Source: Hymenopellis radicata
Lineage: Eukaryota; Basidiomycota; Agaricomycetes; Agaricales; Physalacriaceae
Assembly: GCA_015501595.1 (NCBI GenBank)
Contig: JADNRX010000028.1
Coordinates: 1-64,000, forward strand
Reading direction: 5' to 3'
Length of the DNA stretch: 64,000 nt
Shown: positions 28,975-40,819 of the stretch, one piece after another
How positions within the stretch are numbered: position 1 is the stretch's first letter
Layout: every line of letters begins with the position of its first letter
Made by a program: the position numbers and the translations under genes
Notes under the pieces: model-generated
The model's input: the letters and a program-made list of their open reading frames with translations, nothing else
Told to the model about the DNA's origin: nothing
The model's database searches: none

Positions 28975-29057
28975 GCCCGACTTAGGTGTATCCGGATTCG
29001 AATCACCGGAGCACCTAAGTGTGGCACCTAGGTGTAATTATGCGTAGATACACAATA
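28975..29057 (+). repeat. Left terminal inverted repeat of the 3.8-kb element
   Basis: Matches 32701-32783 in inverse orientation over 83 bp, starting GCCCGACTTAGGTGTATCC and ending TAGATACACAATA. Confidence 0.9.
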
Positions 29058-29321
29058 GAACTTGCCTGTCAATGCACTGCTCGACACCTAAGTGTAGTCT
29101 AAAATGGGAGCACGTACCTCTAGCACTTGGGGCAACACCCAAGTGCGACACCAGGGTGTCGGGGCACCTCGGTGTGCACTAAGTGCTGCCACGTACGTCT
29201 GGCACTGACGATCGCCACACCTAGGTGCCGCCCTACGTGTCGAACCTCGGTAAGCACTACCGCGCCTTTCATCGTCATCGAAGGTTAATGTTGAGGTCTT
29301 GATGTCCTTGATCCTGGGTAA

Positions 29322-29672
29322 GTCATGAAAGAAAGGCGCAAGCTACTGCTTATTGTCGAAGCGCGCCCGCCGTATCAACCTGTGCATCGTGTAATGTCCC
29401 GAGCTCTTGTAGCCTTGTGCTGGCGCGCCCAACGAGTCGAGCCACAATTTCCCGCGGCGGCGTCCGTTGTTTGAGGTGGGGTTGCCACAGTCATGAAAGA
29501 AAGGCGACTGCTTACTCGTTGTCGACGCACACCCGTAGCACCGTCCTAACAATCAGAAGCGCCACTTCGCGCAATCTCCGGAGCTCGCGTAGCCTCGTCC
29601 TAACGCGCCCAACGAGCCAACCCACAACTTCTCGCCGCGCTGTCCGTTGTTCGTTGAGGCGGCGTTGCCACT
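29322..29672 (+). repeat. Two diverged tandem copies, about 170 bp each
   Basis: Both copies run GTCATGAAAGAAAGGCG..., then GCGCCCAACGAG..., then CCACAA and ...GTCCGTTGTT, with substitutions. They lie inside the 3.8-kb element. Confidence 0.7.
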
Positions 29673-32600
29673 GACTGAATGTCGTGGTCGAAAAGCAAAA
29701 GAGATCTTCATCACGTGCCACCTTTCGCGTAGCGATGTCGGCCAAATGTTGTTGTCGGCCTTGACTAGCTTGACTGGCCGAACCGACTATAAATAAAGAC
29801 ATCAGGAAACCACCTTTGGACTCAGGTCAGCTCAGAGATATTGATTTAAATGAAGCTTACCAGGCGCAACAGAGCTGATTTGAGTTGACTGTAAGTAGCC
29901 TGCATCTACGATATCAGACAGTAAGTCTGTCGGTCGAAGTACTACTATTCAATTGGGCATGTCATTGACTTCTCTCGATATATTGTCGACATTTATAGCA
30001 TCCTCTTCGCCATTGTTTGGCGTCTACGACGCGTCCAACGATGCTCGGAATCCGGGTCCGACGATCCTCTCTTCCACTGACCACCATCATCACCATCCAC
30101 ATTGGTCACTTTTCGCACGTCTCTTCCTCGTCCGAGTCGTCGTTTTATGTCTGTTCTGTGTGCCCACTGGACTCCGTGCGCGTAAGCCCTGTCAAAGCAG
30201 GCTGCACTGTATACTTCCGGCACCGTCGCTTTACAGCGCCGCGGTGCGTTTCTCAGTTAACTTCTGTAATCTTCTTTTCCTTATCAAAGGCTACCATACC
30301 AGACTTGCAAACGACGAACACGGTGCCGTGCCCACCTATCATTCGATGTCTCCACCTCTGCAATAAAGCCGCCAAGTCCCAACACGGCTAGCCGATCATG
30401 ATGCATGACATGTCACTATGTTTGGTTTCACTCCAACCACCACCACGATCCGCAAGAACGAACGTCCCTTCCGTCGCTGCCCCCCCTTCCACTCTTATTC
30501 TCGTCGCCGGTGCTAATTGGATGCTGCTAGGCCCTCTTCAAGTAGGCGGCACTGGACAATTGCGGCATCATAGTTCACTGGGCAGAAATCCTCACCCAAC
30601 ATCGCCGAGCTCCGCTCCATTTCATCAGACGGGCTCTGTGGGAGCGTCGGCAGGGGGAATGGACAATGGACACTGCACCGTCTGCAGGGGGGCAGTGTCT
30701 TAGTGCGTTTTTATTTCTCGCAATTGCTACCAACAACTAATAGGCGCGCTAGATCATGGCGACAACTCCATATTTATTTTTCCAATCGTTCGACCAGACA
30801 GTCCTTCCTATTGACCACGGCAGCAAACAGACGACCATGTCGTTCTTCATTTCCTCTCCATCGGTGGGTTTTCTTATCTTGCCGATGTTTCATTGTCTCT
30901 CCTCCGACTTATCATTCTTGCTCAGATATCTTGCAGCTCTAGCTCGCCCGTCAGCCAGCGGCTTATTCACTGGATCCGCCGCCGCCGCTCTGTACGACTG
31001 AGCTGTGTTCGCGTCAGTCCTTCCATCTGCAAGACGGCCCCGTTGAAAGGCTTGAACTTGTAGGTAAGCCAGTTGTCGTTACCCACCGCAGTGAACTGAC
31101 TACCTTTAGCCCAGTCACCGTGGACAATGTCGCCAAGGGCAAGGCCTGCACAAAGACGACTGCTGAGACGACCTCAATGACAGCCGAAGACACCAACGAC
31201 GAAGACGACGACCATCGATAACAAGACCTCACCTTGACAACGCGACGAATCCTCAACAATGCAGACACTCAACAACGCCAAACACGACACTCAACAACGC
31301 CGACCACCCTCAACGACACCGAATCCGACACTCGATGACGACGAATCTGATTTTTAACGACAAAGACCACGATCCTCATCAACCCTCAACACGCCGAACA
31401 ACGATGCTTCGATGACCGACAACGACGCGCGAACCCAAGCACGATAACGACCAGCTTAAATTGCAAGCCCAAGCACGACCGAGAACGACGACGACATGCT
31501 CGTTCGAGATGACCCCAATGAGGACAACGACGACCGGGAGGACCACTCTCACAACGACGATAGCCACTAACGACTACTAGACCAGCACTACGATCTAGAA
31601 ATCTTTGACGATGGCATATGTACTACCACTGCTGGACCGACGACGAGGAGGACCCACTCAAGACATTACAAGTATGGCTGTCTCTATTGTGCGGATGACC
31701 ACACTCGATTATGATTATCTCCTTGTGTGACCAATGACTGTGATCACCGTGCACAATATCTAGTACTGTATGCTTGTGCCTGTATCTCTAGGTAGAAGGT
31801 AGTTTTTGTTGTATGGTTGATTTGGAATATGATTCTTTTACTATTCTACAGTGGATGGGATGAACTTGAGGTCAACTATATCTAGCCTTTAGTAACTCAG
31901 CGGGCTGGGTTGGGCTGGGCAGGGATTCCATTACAACTACATCTGAATTTATTTACGACATTACGACCAATCTACTATAGTATCATGTGCGCGTCAAGGC
32001 CGAAGACAACATTTTGGCTACAGAGTTCGAATGGGTGTGTCATGTGACTGTTTCTCTCTTGTTCTCTTACCACCACCACCGCGACATCACTGGCACTGGC
32101 CGTACCATCGCCTTCATCGTCTTGGTAGGCGGTCTCTCTAACCACTTGCCAAGTATGCAACCAATCGACTTCCAGAGACCGCTACACCACAATTCCTTTG
32201 GCCACTGAGCCACTCAAGCCAGCGCGACGCGCCACCATGGTAGCACGTGACATATGTCTAGTCAAGGCCGAGGACAACATTGGACAATGAAGTTTCGACA
32301 ACGATGGCACGTGATGATTCTCTCTCTCTTCCTTTAACCACCATGTCGTGCTCGGTGGCTCTGTCGTGTCGGCGCGGCAGCCCAGAGGAATCGCGACGCC
32401 GCCGGGGCGGGTACGTCCATCCAGTGACGAAACTCCGTCAACCGCACAACACTCAACGTGACGATGAGCCACTGGGAGCACCCTTAGGTGGTGCTTGCGA
32501 CACCTAGGTGTCACGCACGGTGCTGTCCGTGATGTACGTACAGCGCACTTGGGGATGACACCTAGGTGCCGCACCTCGGGGCACACTTACGTTTCACTTA

Positions 32601-32700
32601 TAGAATGCTAAGTCGACGGTGACTTGGGGATGACACTTAGGTGCCATGACACCTCGGGGTCGCACTTAGGTGTCGCGCTGAGTACTTTAAAGACAACTTG

Positions 32701-32783
32701 TATTGTGTATCTACGCATAATTACACCTAGGTGCCACACTTAGGTGCTCCGGTGATTCGAATCCGGATACACCTAAGTCGGGC
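32701..32783 (+). repeat. Right terminal inverted repeat of the 3.8-kb element
   Basis: Inverse match of 28975-29057. Confidence 0.9.
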
Positions 32784-33426
32784 TATCTGGTCTCTGGGAA
32801 AGGCGGGTGTATGGGAGGTGCCCGGGTTGAGCGAGGATAGAAACGTTACTAGCGCCACGAGCCGGGGGGCGCCAGAAAGAAAACGTATGAATAGAGGAGC
32901 AGGCTACGACGATTGTATTGAGGTCTAAATCGTCTGCATTGGAAGGGAGATCGATGCCGCCGATAAAGAGGACTTTGACGTAGCGGGAGAAGAACGTGGG
33001 GTCCCTGGGGGAGCGTGATCTAACAGACTGAGCGAAGAGCTCGCTATGGTCGTAATTGTCCAGCACGACGGTATGATAGAGAATCGGATCTGCACTGTTA
33101 AAATGGCGCTCGGAAAAGGGAAGTGATAGATAAAGCGATCCACGTACATTTCTTGGAAGTCTTTACACACAAGGGACAGGACGAACAAGTTGTCTTCTCG
33201 GGCAGAGGTCTCGACAATAGTTCGAGCGACATCGTACGGGAGCGGTGGAACGTTCATACCCCCTGTGAAAAGACAATATGGACTTGCATGGAAGGTATAG
33301 GGACGGAAAGGTGAGAAGACGCGCGCCTATTCAGGTCGGCGTTTATCCAAAGAGGCGAGCGCCAGGATGCTGCGCGTGGTAGTGACTGGAAGAGGATAAA
33401 AATGAAAAGGAGAGTCAAATCAGAAG

Positions 33427-33439
33427 TGACGTAACGTCA
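33427..33439. promoter_or_regulatory. Palindromic CRE-like site between two F-box genes
   Basis: TGACGTAACGTCA lies in the 492-bp gap between divergent F-box genes (starts at 33257 minus and 33750 plus). It resembles a bZIP (ATF/CREB) site; function inferred only from the motif. Confidence 0.4.
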
Positions 33440-33749
33440 CGTAAGCTCTTGATCGCTCTTCCACCTTCAAAAAGTCGCCCCAGCCCTCGGCGCACATTAC
33501 TTTCGATGGTAGGCATCTTGCCTGGAGGGAGCGCGTTAGAGGCGCGCGGTGCCTTTAAAAGGGTCAACAGACAGAGGCAGGTCACGTCATGACACGTGTA
33601 TTGATTCCTTCCGTACCGAAGCGTGTATCATTATCTTCTTCTCCATCACGCAGTTACACAGGGAGCATTGCCGTCTTCGTTCAACGAATCCACAGAGACT
33701 TACACGGGTGCCAGTGATTTCATACTTTCCACATCTATTCCTTGAAATC

Positions 33750-35185
33750 ATGCCGGTTACCCTTCCTCAGGAAATAATTGACGCGATCATTGACGATGTC
33801 GCTGTCATGCATGACGTGGAGCCTCATGCGCCTATCAGTGCTGGGAATGCAGCCTCTACGGACCTTTACGCCTGCGCCTTGACATCCTCTACGTTCCTTC
33901 TTCGGGCGCGTAGGCACATCTTCCGTCAGATCATGCTGTTCCCCCACGGTGACATACAGAGGATTGCGACCTTCGCTTTCAATCCCAACCGCGCCCGGAA
34001 GACCCGTAAATCCATCACCTCTCGGTTCATTGACCGCGTTCAACCTTCAACGGCTACTCTCGTCGAGTCCGTGATAGTTGTCGGGAGCTTGGGCGGGGGA
34101 ACAGATCTCGAAGAGTGGGCTTCAATCGATCCCGATTTCCGTCTCGTCTTTGCTTCTCTTACTTCCCTACGATCCATCACGCTCCGACGTTTTATGATTC
34201 GGTCTCTCCATGCGACCACCCTTCATTCCATTTTCGCCAACCTTATAATCCGGTCCGTCACTTTTGCAGGCGTACACATGCAAAATGGCGCTATGCCTCC
34301 GTTTTTCCTGTTGTTCCCTCGTATGGAGTCGCTTGAAATACTGCCAGCAGCAGTCAATGACTCGTCTTGGCCGAACGCAATCTTTTGGATCCCGCTGCGC
34401 GGAGACCGCGCAGTACTCCAAGAGTCGCTACTTCCCCGTCCGCAGTCCTTGACTCTTATGGAGATTGATGGAGGCGAGCTCTTCAGGCTCCTCAGGCATC
34501 CGTGGCCCCTCCAACTCAATCGTATTCACCACCTAGAATGCAGCTTCTCTTGGTACGGGACCGAGCAACTCGTTAGCCTTAACCAACTTATGGCTAACAT
34601 GAGTGCGCTGGCCCATCTGACCCTTGGGTTTCGAGACTCTGACTATCAAATCGAGCGGTAAGGTCTTTATTGATTACTCCGCGCCTACTCATCTGAACTG
34701 TCTCTAGATTCCCGTCTTTACCATTTCATCGCCTTACATCACTCGCAATTCGCGCGTCGCTACCATCGGGCGGCTACGATGACATCCAACTCGAACACAT
34801 GCAGATGCCAACCCCTTGGAACCTCTATGTTCGGTCTCTCACAATGCCAGACCACATCTATTATCTCGAGGATTTTCAGCTTAGCCTTACTTTCACTGAT
34901 GACGCCGGCCTTGGGATTTCTGGGGTCTGGAGGGATCTTCCATCCGCCCTTGTTCGATTGCCGACTCTTCGTCGGGTCACCTTCGTTGTCGTTAGCGACT
35001 CTACAGATGGAGGGATTCAAAGAGAATGTACCGCGCTCTATCACGGCCTGGTAGCTGTGTTAGAGAAGGAAGGAGACTCGCTCAATAGCCTCTTGGCGCA
35101 TGCCGACGTCACGATCAAACTCGAGGGTAGGGGTGCGGACGGGAAGATGAATCCGAGCGTTGCATATCGTCTTCGTGGAAATTAA
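33750..35185 (+). CDS. F-box/LRR-type hypothetical protein
   Basis: Two exons (33750-34657, 34708-35185; 50-nt intron) encode 461 residues. The N-terminus MPVTLPQEIIDAIIDDVAV is a degenerate F-box; the rest has the leucine-spaced pattern of agaricomycete F-box proteins (SLRSITLRRF, MESLEILPA, LPTLRRVTFVVV). The Met at 33750 is chosen over an upstream extension because the F-box starts here. It sits head to head with the disrupted F-box gene. It likely acts as a substrate receptor of an SCF ubiquitin ligase; the target is unknown. Confidence 0.75.
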
Positions 35186-35765
35186 TTGATTCGGTTTCAA
35201 CATTTATTGAATTTCCGTCTGTACAACCCTTCTATTTATGTGACGGTGTACTACTTATCTCGTGTTCATAATTGCAGGGTTTGCTGGCCTCGTCGAACGT
35301 CGCAGTTGGATACAATGCGAACTCTGTTCTATCGAAGAAGCCGAATAATTTCTGCTTTTCGCTGCGATGGATATACGGAGTATCATGCATGTATGTCCTT
35401 GGGCATGTCACAGTTGGGGATTTTGACGACAGAATTATCACGCATCCATTAGCCTCCGGTGGAGCACGCCATCGTATTTGAAGCCGTCATTCCTTTTCTT
35501 TCCGAAACTTTGTCCCGATGTTCGTTGTTGTTTTACGGTGTGGCGGTGGTTTTGGCTGTTCTCGGACAGTGTCCTGCTAAGTAGTGTTCTTCTGGGGTTT
35601 CCTTCACATCATCAAAAACCGGGAGTGGTTTATAGCACAGAACGTTCTCGTACATGGTCATATGCGTTACCGTTAAGGTGGCCCGTGTCTCAAATCTTCT
35701 CACGAATTCCTCTTCTCTTCTCCCCGTCATCTTGCTATCTCACAGACGAAACTGCGCAATTTTCT
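35186..35765 (+). other. Intergenic, no gene seen
   Basis: Open frames here are upstream extensions or shadows. Promoter of the following gene expected. Confidence 0.4.
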
Positions 35766-38700
35766 ATGTCGAGTGGAAAAGGAGATTGCGATTATTCAGA
35801 TTCCTTCCCTCCGATTCTCAGCGCCGAGGTTAAAGCTGCCTTTTGCGATGATCAAGATGCAGGCGGGTATCGAGTTGACATTGGCAAAGCCCATCGAGGG
35901 AAGAAGCTCCGCGAAGTTCCAGAGTGCTATATGTGCTGGTACCAGATGCTTCCAGCTGCAGGCAAGTCCGAGGTATGGTCTCTGTGCTTATGTTTCTTAC
36001 TTGCGAACATTTTTTTGACTGTGTCCGTTCTTAAGGGTTTTCTTCGCGCTTCCAAGAAATACTTGCGTGGGTTACGAGAGTTCAGGGAGAGTCATGCACA
36101 CGATCAAGGGACTATGGCGACGGCTATGCACTTAACGTCGGATGATTACGTTATGAAGTTCGGAAGATACGAGGGAGTGGCGCTCAAAAAGGTTCCGCTG
36201 TTGTATCTCTTATGGACGAGAGGCGATCTGTCTGAAACGTGCCGCGCCACCGATGTACGCTTATCAGCACGCTGAAATCTGACCCGAAGACTTATGTCCA
36301 TGTAGAACGGCAAGGAATACTTCGCTGTCCTTGAGGATTATATTAAAACACTGGAAACATCCTGGCCAGAATCTCAAGGACCGATCTGGAAGGCTAATAT
36401 CCCTGCAATGGGTAAGAGGATTCGTTTCTATGCACGTCCAGCCGACGGTGAGTCATGAGCCGTGCGTGTCGGTTTGGTCTGATAGGGGCCCCGCGATTTT
36501 ACCGTGGCCGCGACCGTGCATGCACGGTAGCGGCTCACGGCTGCACGGTAGCACAGCCACAGCCCAAATTGATTTGTCCTCCCAGTCGCCTAGAGTACCT
36601 ACCTTCTAGGCAGACAAGTCATGTCCTGTAAATAGCTTGAGTCAATGTTCTTGTAGTCGATGAAAAGAACCCTGATGAAGCCCAAAAATCACCAAATACC
36701 GTCGAAGTCCTCCTAGCCAAAAGTGCCGTGCGCACGGTAGACCCTGCAGCCGCCACGGTAGCACGGTACTCACGGTAGCGGCCACGGTTGTCACCACGGT
36801 AGCGGCCACGGTACAGTCACGGTCACCACGGTAGCGGCTGTGGCTCGGGCACGGTTGCACGGCACTCTTGGCTGCTCACGGCACTGCACGGTAGCGTGAC
36901 AGGTGCGTGATAACGTGTTACATTGGCGTTACCGCGTGTGTTACCGTCTGACTCCCGTATCTTTCTCAATCTACTCGCTGATTGGGGATTGGTACTACAC
37001 TGATGAACATGTATTTAGAGAGATGTTTGCCACTGTCTGGTACTCACAACTGCCTAACAAAAATTCAGCTTACACCTTTCTCACTGTGTGTGTTCTGCTA
37101 CTTGCGCTGATTGAAGGCATCGACCCCGAGGCGACCATGGAGCGCATTCACCAGTACATAGTAGACGAGCTGCGCCTCGCTTCAGACATAAGCACTCGAC
37201 TAGTACTCTCAGCGGGTTAGATTGTTTCACAATCACGAACACTTATGGGAACAACCTCGTCGTCTTGGATTCAAGTGAGGCTGGGGCACCGAGCGCTTAA
37301 ATCACCCCTTGAATACTCCAATATTCACGAAGCATACCCGTGCGCACAGACAGCGGATGGAGCTCAGCGACAAAATCGAGATTAAGCCTATGCGACTTCA
37401 ACATGGGAGTAGTAAAGCGGCCTTGTCGTAACTTAGACCGATTATATCTATGAGGAATGCGCATCAGTCCAATCGAGAGAAAAGACTGAACCTGAAAACA
37501 TACATCCAAGTGGCAAGAATACTATTCTTCGTCCCCAACACGGCGATGAGCGGGAACTGGCTAACAGCAAAGGTACCCGCACGATTGAACATATATCCTG
37601 CGCTCAATCTATTCTCCAGCGTGTCCGTTGTTATACACTTATCAGCCCCAAGTGGATTAAAGAGCACCGAACACTTACTATGCACCAACTCCCAAAGGAA
37701 CAGCACGGCGATATGCATCATCGCAGACGCCACCTCCGCAACATTCAGCGAATACGAACCCACACCGACCGTAGTGCGGAACGACAGATAGGCGCTCACT
37801 GCGGCGACGCGAATCCCCTTGAACCCTCCGCCAGCAGGGTACTTCGTTACTCGGCCCAGCAAGAACGAGATCAACTGACAGAGAGAGATGAGAGCGATAA
37901 GAGAGGAGAGGAAGAACCGCATGTGGTGCAGGTATATGTCTGCGTATTGTTCACGGGGAAGACCGTCCTTGGGAGGCATGTGGTGGGACGATCGTCCTGC
38001 CGAAACGGACATTGCTGCGAGAGAGAGCGAACTCGGAGGGAGAAGGGAGATAGACTCTGCAGTGTACTAGCAACCATGTAGGTATTTAAAGAGCGATGCC
38101 AAGGACGCGCGCGCAAGAAGCCCCGAACGATAGTGCAAGCCAGTGGTTTCGGAGGCGTAATCTAAATGTGGACGTACGTCGAGACGTGAATGACGGAGAC
38201 GTGTTTCCTGGACATAAGCACACCATGGCGGGTCTGTTTCCGCGATAGCGCCTGATTGCGCTACCTCCGAATTCCATGCTACGGACTGGCGCACAAGAAC
38301 GCGTCCAAATTTGCCCTGATACGGTATATGAATAACTTTCTGCATTGAGGGCTGAGAAACGCACCGAAATATTCAACATAGAACGATCCTACAGGCAGAG
38401 GACGCTCGTCGCCGACGTCAAAGAAGAACCAAGGTGGAACTCGTGAATCAGAACAATTGAGGGGAAATTGCATTGAAGATTTCGAATTTGGGGCGAAGGC
38501 GGTACCAGATACACCGAAGGTTGGTATCAGAAGAAAACTAGATACATTTATTTGATAAAGAGACGCGTCGTGATAGATGGTGGTGGATGAGAGTCAAGAC
38601 GCGATCCGTGTTACGCTTGCCAGTCACCGTGTGACAAGGCATGGTCACACTGCAAGCCACGGTGTGACAAGGTGCACGTAACGCTGTTTAGCACGGTGAT

Positions 38701-39068
38701 CTACGAAAGTCAGGGTCCATGCACGGCACTCTTGGACGGTCGCGGCTGCGGCCACGGTAACGGCCACGGTAGCGTGCACGGTAGCACGTCCCCTCACGTC
38801 CCCTGCCACGGCACTTTTGTGGTGCCCGTCTGATAGTGCTGCTCAATAATCAGGCACCCATTCCAATCACTTCACGTACCACGCTTTCGAGTCTGGAAGC
38901 AACCTCGATAACCGAAAAAGGATCGTGGAAAAGCTTACCAGAATTCTATTCGCGCCGGTCGGCGACCAACTTCGCATTAGTAGCGCGACTCAAAATACGA
39001 ACGTCTCCGTTTCGCCGGAGAGCGCCGCAATGGTGCGTTCGCTTCAATCCATTCAGCGCAGGCACTAA
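35766..39068 (+). CDS. Protein with two ExoX-C-like (FGKYKG...VPxxYLxW) motifs; one intron carries a transposon
   Basis: Four exons (35766-35972, 36036-36254, 36306-36447, 38854-39068) join in frame to 260 residues. Two copies of a small motif are visible: IGKAHRGKKLREVPECYMCW and FGRYEGVALKKVPLLYLLW, like the DUF3820 / exonuclease-X C-terminal domain. Exon 3 ends at ARPADG; exon 4 continues THSNHFTYHAFESGSN to a stop at 39066-39068. The last intron is 2,406 bp because a transposon sits in it; without the element and one target copy it would be an ordinary 55-nt intron (GTGAG...AATCAG). Function unknown; possibly nucleic-acid related. Confidence 0.75.
36486..38827 (+). mobile_element. TIR transposon inside an intron, carrying host gene sequence
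   Basis: A direct repeat GTCTGATAG (36477-36485 and 38828-38836) flanks a 2,342-bp unit whose ends match imperfectly in inverse orientation (GGGCCCCGCGATTTTACCGT versus GGGCACCACAAAAGTGCCGT). Many subterminal copies of a CACGGTAGC / GGCCACGGTAGCG motif fill 36490-36900 and 38620-38815. No transposase was seen. Between the ends lie an unrelated plus-strand frame (36903-37220) and a ferric-reductase-like minus-strand fragment. Confidence 0.8.
37500..38012 (-). pseudogene. Ferric-reductase-like N-terminal fragment inside a transposon
   Basis: After an in-frame start (MSVSAGRSSHHMPPKDGLPR), several hydrophobic segments follow and, after a short intron, the stretch NRAGTFAVSQFPLIAVLGTK resembles the NRAG...LP...L..K/RN segment of fungal ferric reductases. 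The homology stops near 37500; the heme-His, FAD and NAD regions are absent. It is most likely a captured gene piece and not a working enzyme. Confidence 0.5.
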
Positions 39069-39350
39069 TGGTACATCACGAACAGGACCAGCTTGCATTG
39101 CTGCTGGGGGAGGTGAATCTTTGAAAGGGATCTTCGACGTGAGGATGGGTTACGGTTCCTTTATGCCCTGAACGAAACTTGTCCGACTGGAAAAACTGCT
39201 GTAATGTACGCTTCGATACTGGCAAACGAAAAGACGATCTTCTTGCTTTTGTTCTCCACCGATGCCGTAGTTCACAGAAATACCGTAAAGCGATGGGAGA
39301 CTCGAGAGATCACATTTAGCAAGATATGACGGTGTATGAACGTGCGTGAC

Positions 39351-40819
39351 CTAGCTATCATCAATGATTGAAATCAGCATTTTGAACGCTTGTGTGGCAT
39401 GTCGCATCTTGCCGTCCACCACATCCTCGATAACTGCGTTCAGCTGCTTCTTCACCTCTGCATCAGCCGCGTTCTCCTTTAAGAATGCGATCTCTACGCC
39501 CAGAACTTCTGGATACCTGTACTGAGGCTCGTCTTATTCGAGATACCAAGTAGGGAAAACTCACCGGGAAGTAAATAGCGAAAACGCTTCCTGTACGACG
39601 TTCTGCGTATTAAGGTGATCCTGGATGGTCGATAGTGCCTTTTCCTTCAATTGTGGGATTCCAAGGCTATCCGCGAGACGGTACATTGACTTCGGAGACG
39701 GTCTCTCCGATGATCTGTCGCCAATATGAGCGAAGGCGACTGTCCCGGTATATATAAACTGCATCATTCCACGCCACCTGTGGATGATCAGTCAATCATC
39801 TGCTGTACGTGGGTTTGCGCTCACGTCTTGTATGCAGCATCGGCAATCTCATGAACCGCGTCGGCAGTGAGAGGAACATACGGGAGATCCTCAGCGGCTG
39901 TCGATGCCGACGTTGTAGAGGCCCCACTTCCACTATCGGAACCCATGTCAGTTAGGCCAAGGCCTGGTGTGAACGTGGATGAGTCGTCCAGGGGCAATTA
40001 CGATGAGGCATCAGGCGAACCTATTTGCTTCACGACAGCATCATCGTCATCCTCCAAATCGCTATCGTCATCGTAATCCCACCCGACGACGCTCCCGTCA
40101 AGCATACGACCGTCCAATACTGACAAGATATGACGTCGGAATGATTTAGAGTTAGGGACGGACTCACCAGAGTCTAAAATCGTGCTCTTCCCGCGGAGGA
40201 GCGAGGAGATTCCATATACCTCCTTTAGTCTATTTCCCGTCGATAAAATAAAGGCGGTATCCACCATGTTATGTCCATTCAGTGTCTGTAAAATCAAAGC
40301 GGAATGGGACGGGTTTTGAATGGGAGTTATTGCAGCGGTATGATTATGGGGCGCGCGCAGCAGAGAGATGTTGATATCCAAGACGATGCGCTCTAGATGG
40401 GCGATGGTGAAGCCCTTCTTGAAGAGGTGGCTGGTAAGAGTAAGCTGTTCGTTATTCCGGGGAAGAGTGAAGGATGCAGCTCCAGGTTTGACAATCGCTT
40501 TTCCGTTCACAAGCACCTCCGCTGATGTTCGCACATCCACCTTTCGGAGGCGAGGATCCAATGGAAACGATGAAATAGGCCCCGGAAAGAAGAAGATCTC
40601 GAGAGTTGCTTGGTTGACGGCCGACTGGTAAATTGTCTCTCCTCTGATCCGGTAACAAAAGTTCCAACCCAGGCCGCAAGTAGGACCTTCACCGTACGTA
40701 GAGCCGTGAGGGAACATAGTCAACGTGCAGTGGTACCGTCGACCTTCGTCAGAGGGGAGGTCCGACCATTCCTCTGGAGAAGAGAACGCGAATGCGGGAA
40801 GTGTGGTGACTGTCGACAT
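39351..40819 (-). CDS. BTB/POZ-domain protein
   Basis: Four exons. The N-terminal 180 residues (MSTVTTLPAFAFSSPEEW...) form a beta-rich region of unknown type. The BTB core spans introns: MVDTAFILSTGNRLKEVYGI, SSLLRG, then after an acidic loop and a 69-nt intron with a CTAACTGAC branch site, YKTWRGMMQFIYTGTVAFAH, then a BACK-like helix run (MYRLADSLGIPQLKEKALST) and the end ...FKMLISIIDDS (stop at 39351). The acidic stretch DYDDDSDLEDDDDAV splits the BTB fold, as in many fungal relatives. BTB proteins bind cullin-3 or self-associate; the role here is unknown. The ATG at 40819 was preferred to one 8 codons upstream. Confidence 0.8.

Larger units (their letters stand above)
28962..32796 (+). 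mobile_element. Non-autonomous TIR transposon with subterminal palindromes
   Basis: 83-bp matching inverted repeats (28975-29057 and 32701-32783) lie just inside a 7-bp direct repeat GGAAAGG (28955-28961, 32797-32803) that breaks an F-box gene. Next to both ends are many copies of CACCTAGGTG-like and CACTTAGGTG-like motifs (29040-29260, 32470-32690). The inside shows tandem repeats, GAC-rich simple sequence (31.1-31.6 kb) and short ORFs but no transposase, so the element would depend on enzymes encoded elsewhere. Superfamily open (7-8 bp duplications suggest hAT/P/KDZ-like). Confidence 0.88.
28463..33257 (-). pseudogene. F-box gene split by a 3.8-kb transposable element
   Basis: Exon 1 (33148-33257) begins MNVPPLPYDVARTIVETSAR with an F-box-like start; a 53-nt intron (33095-33147) leads to exon 2, which reads to ...GHLPYTRLS and then into the element. 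The rest of the gene (...IAAPIWILIPPHLTHLNMW, stop at 28463) lies on the other side. Removing 28962-32796 plus one 7-bp duplicate restores one frame of 299 codons without any other change. As it stands the protein would stop after about 14 foreign residues unless the element is spliced out. F-box proteins recruit substrates to SCF ubiquitin ligases. Confidence 0.85.

Noticed and set aside
30000..31000. Transposase in the 3.8-kb element
   Set aside because: The longest frames are low-complexity (His, Ser, Pro) without any DDE or RNase-H-like motif.
36903..37220. 105-codon frame inside the second TIR element as a host gene
   Set aside because: It starts within the subterminal repeats and shows no recognisable domain; may be captured sequence but not supported.
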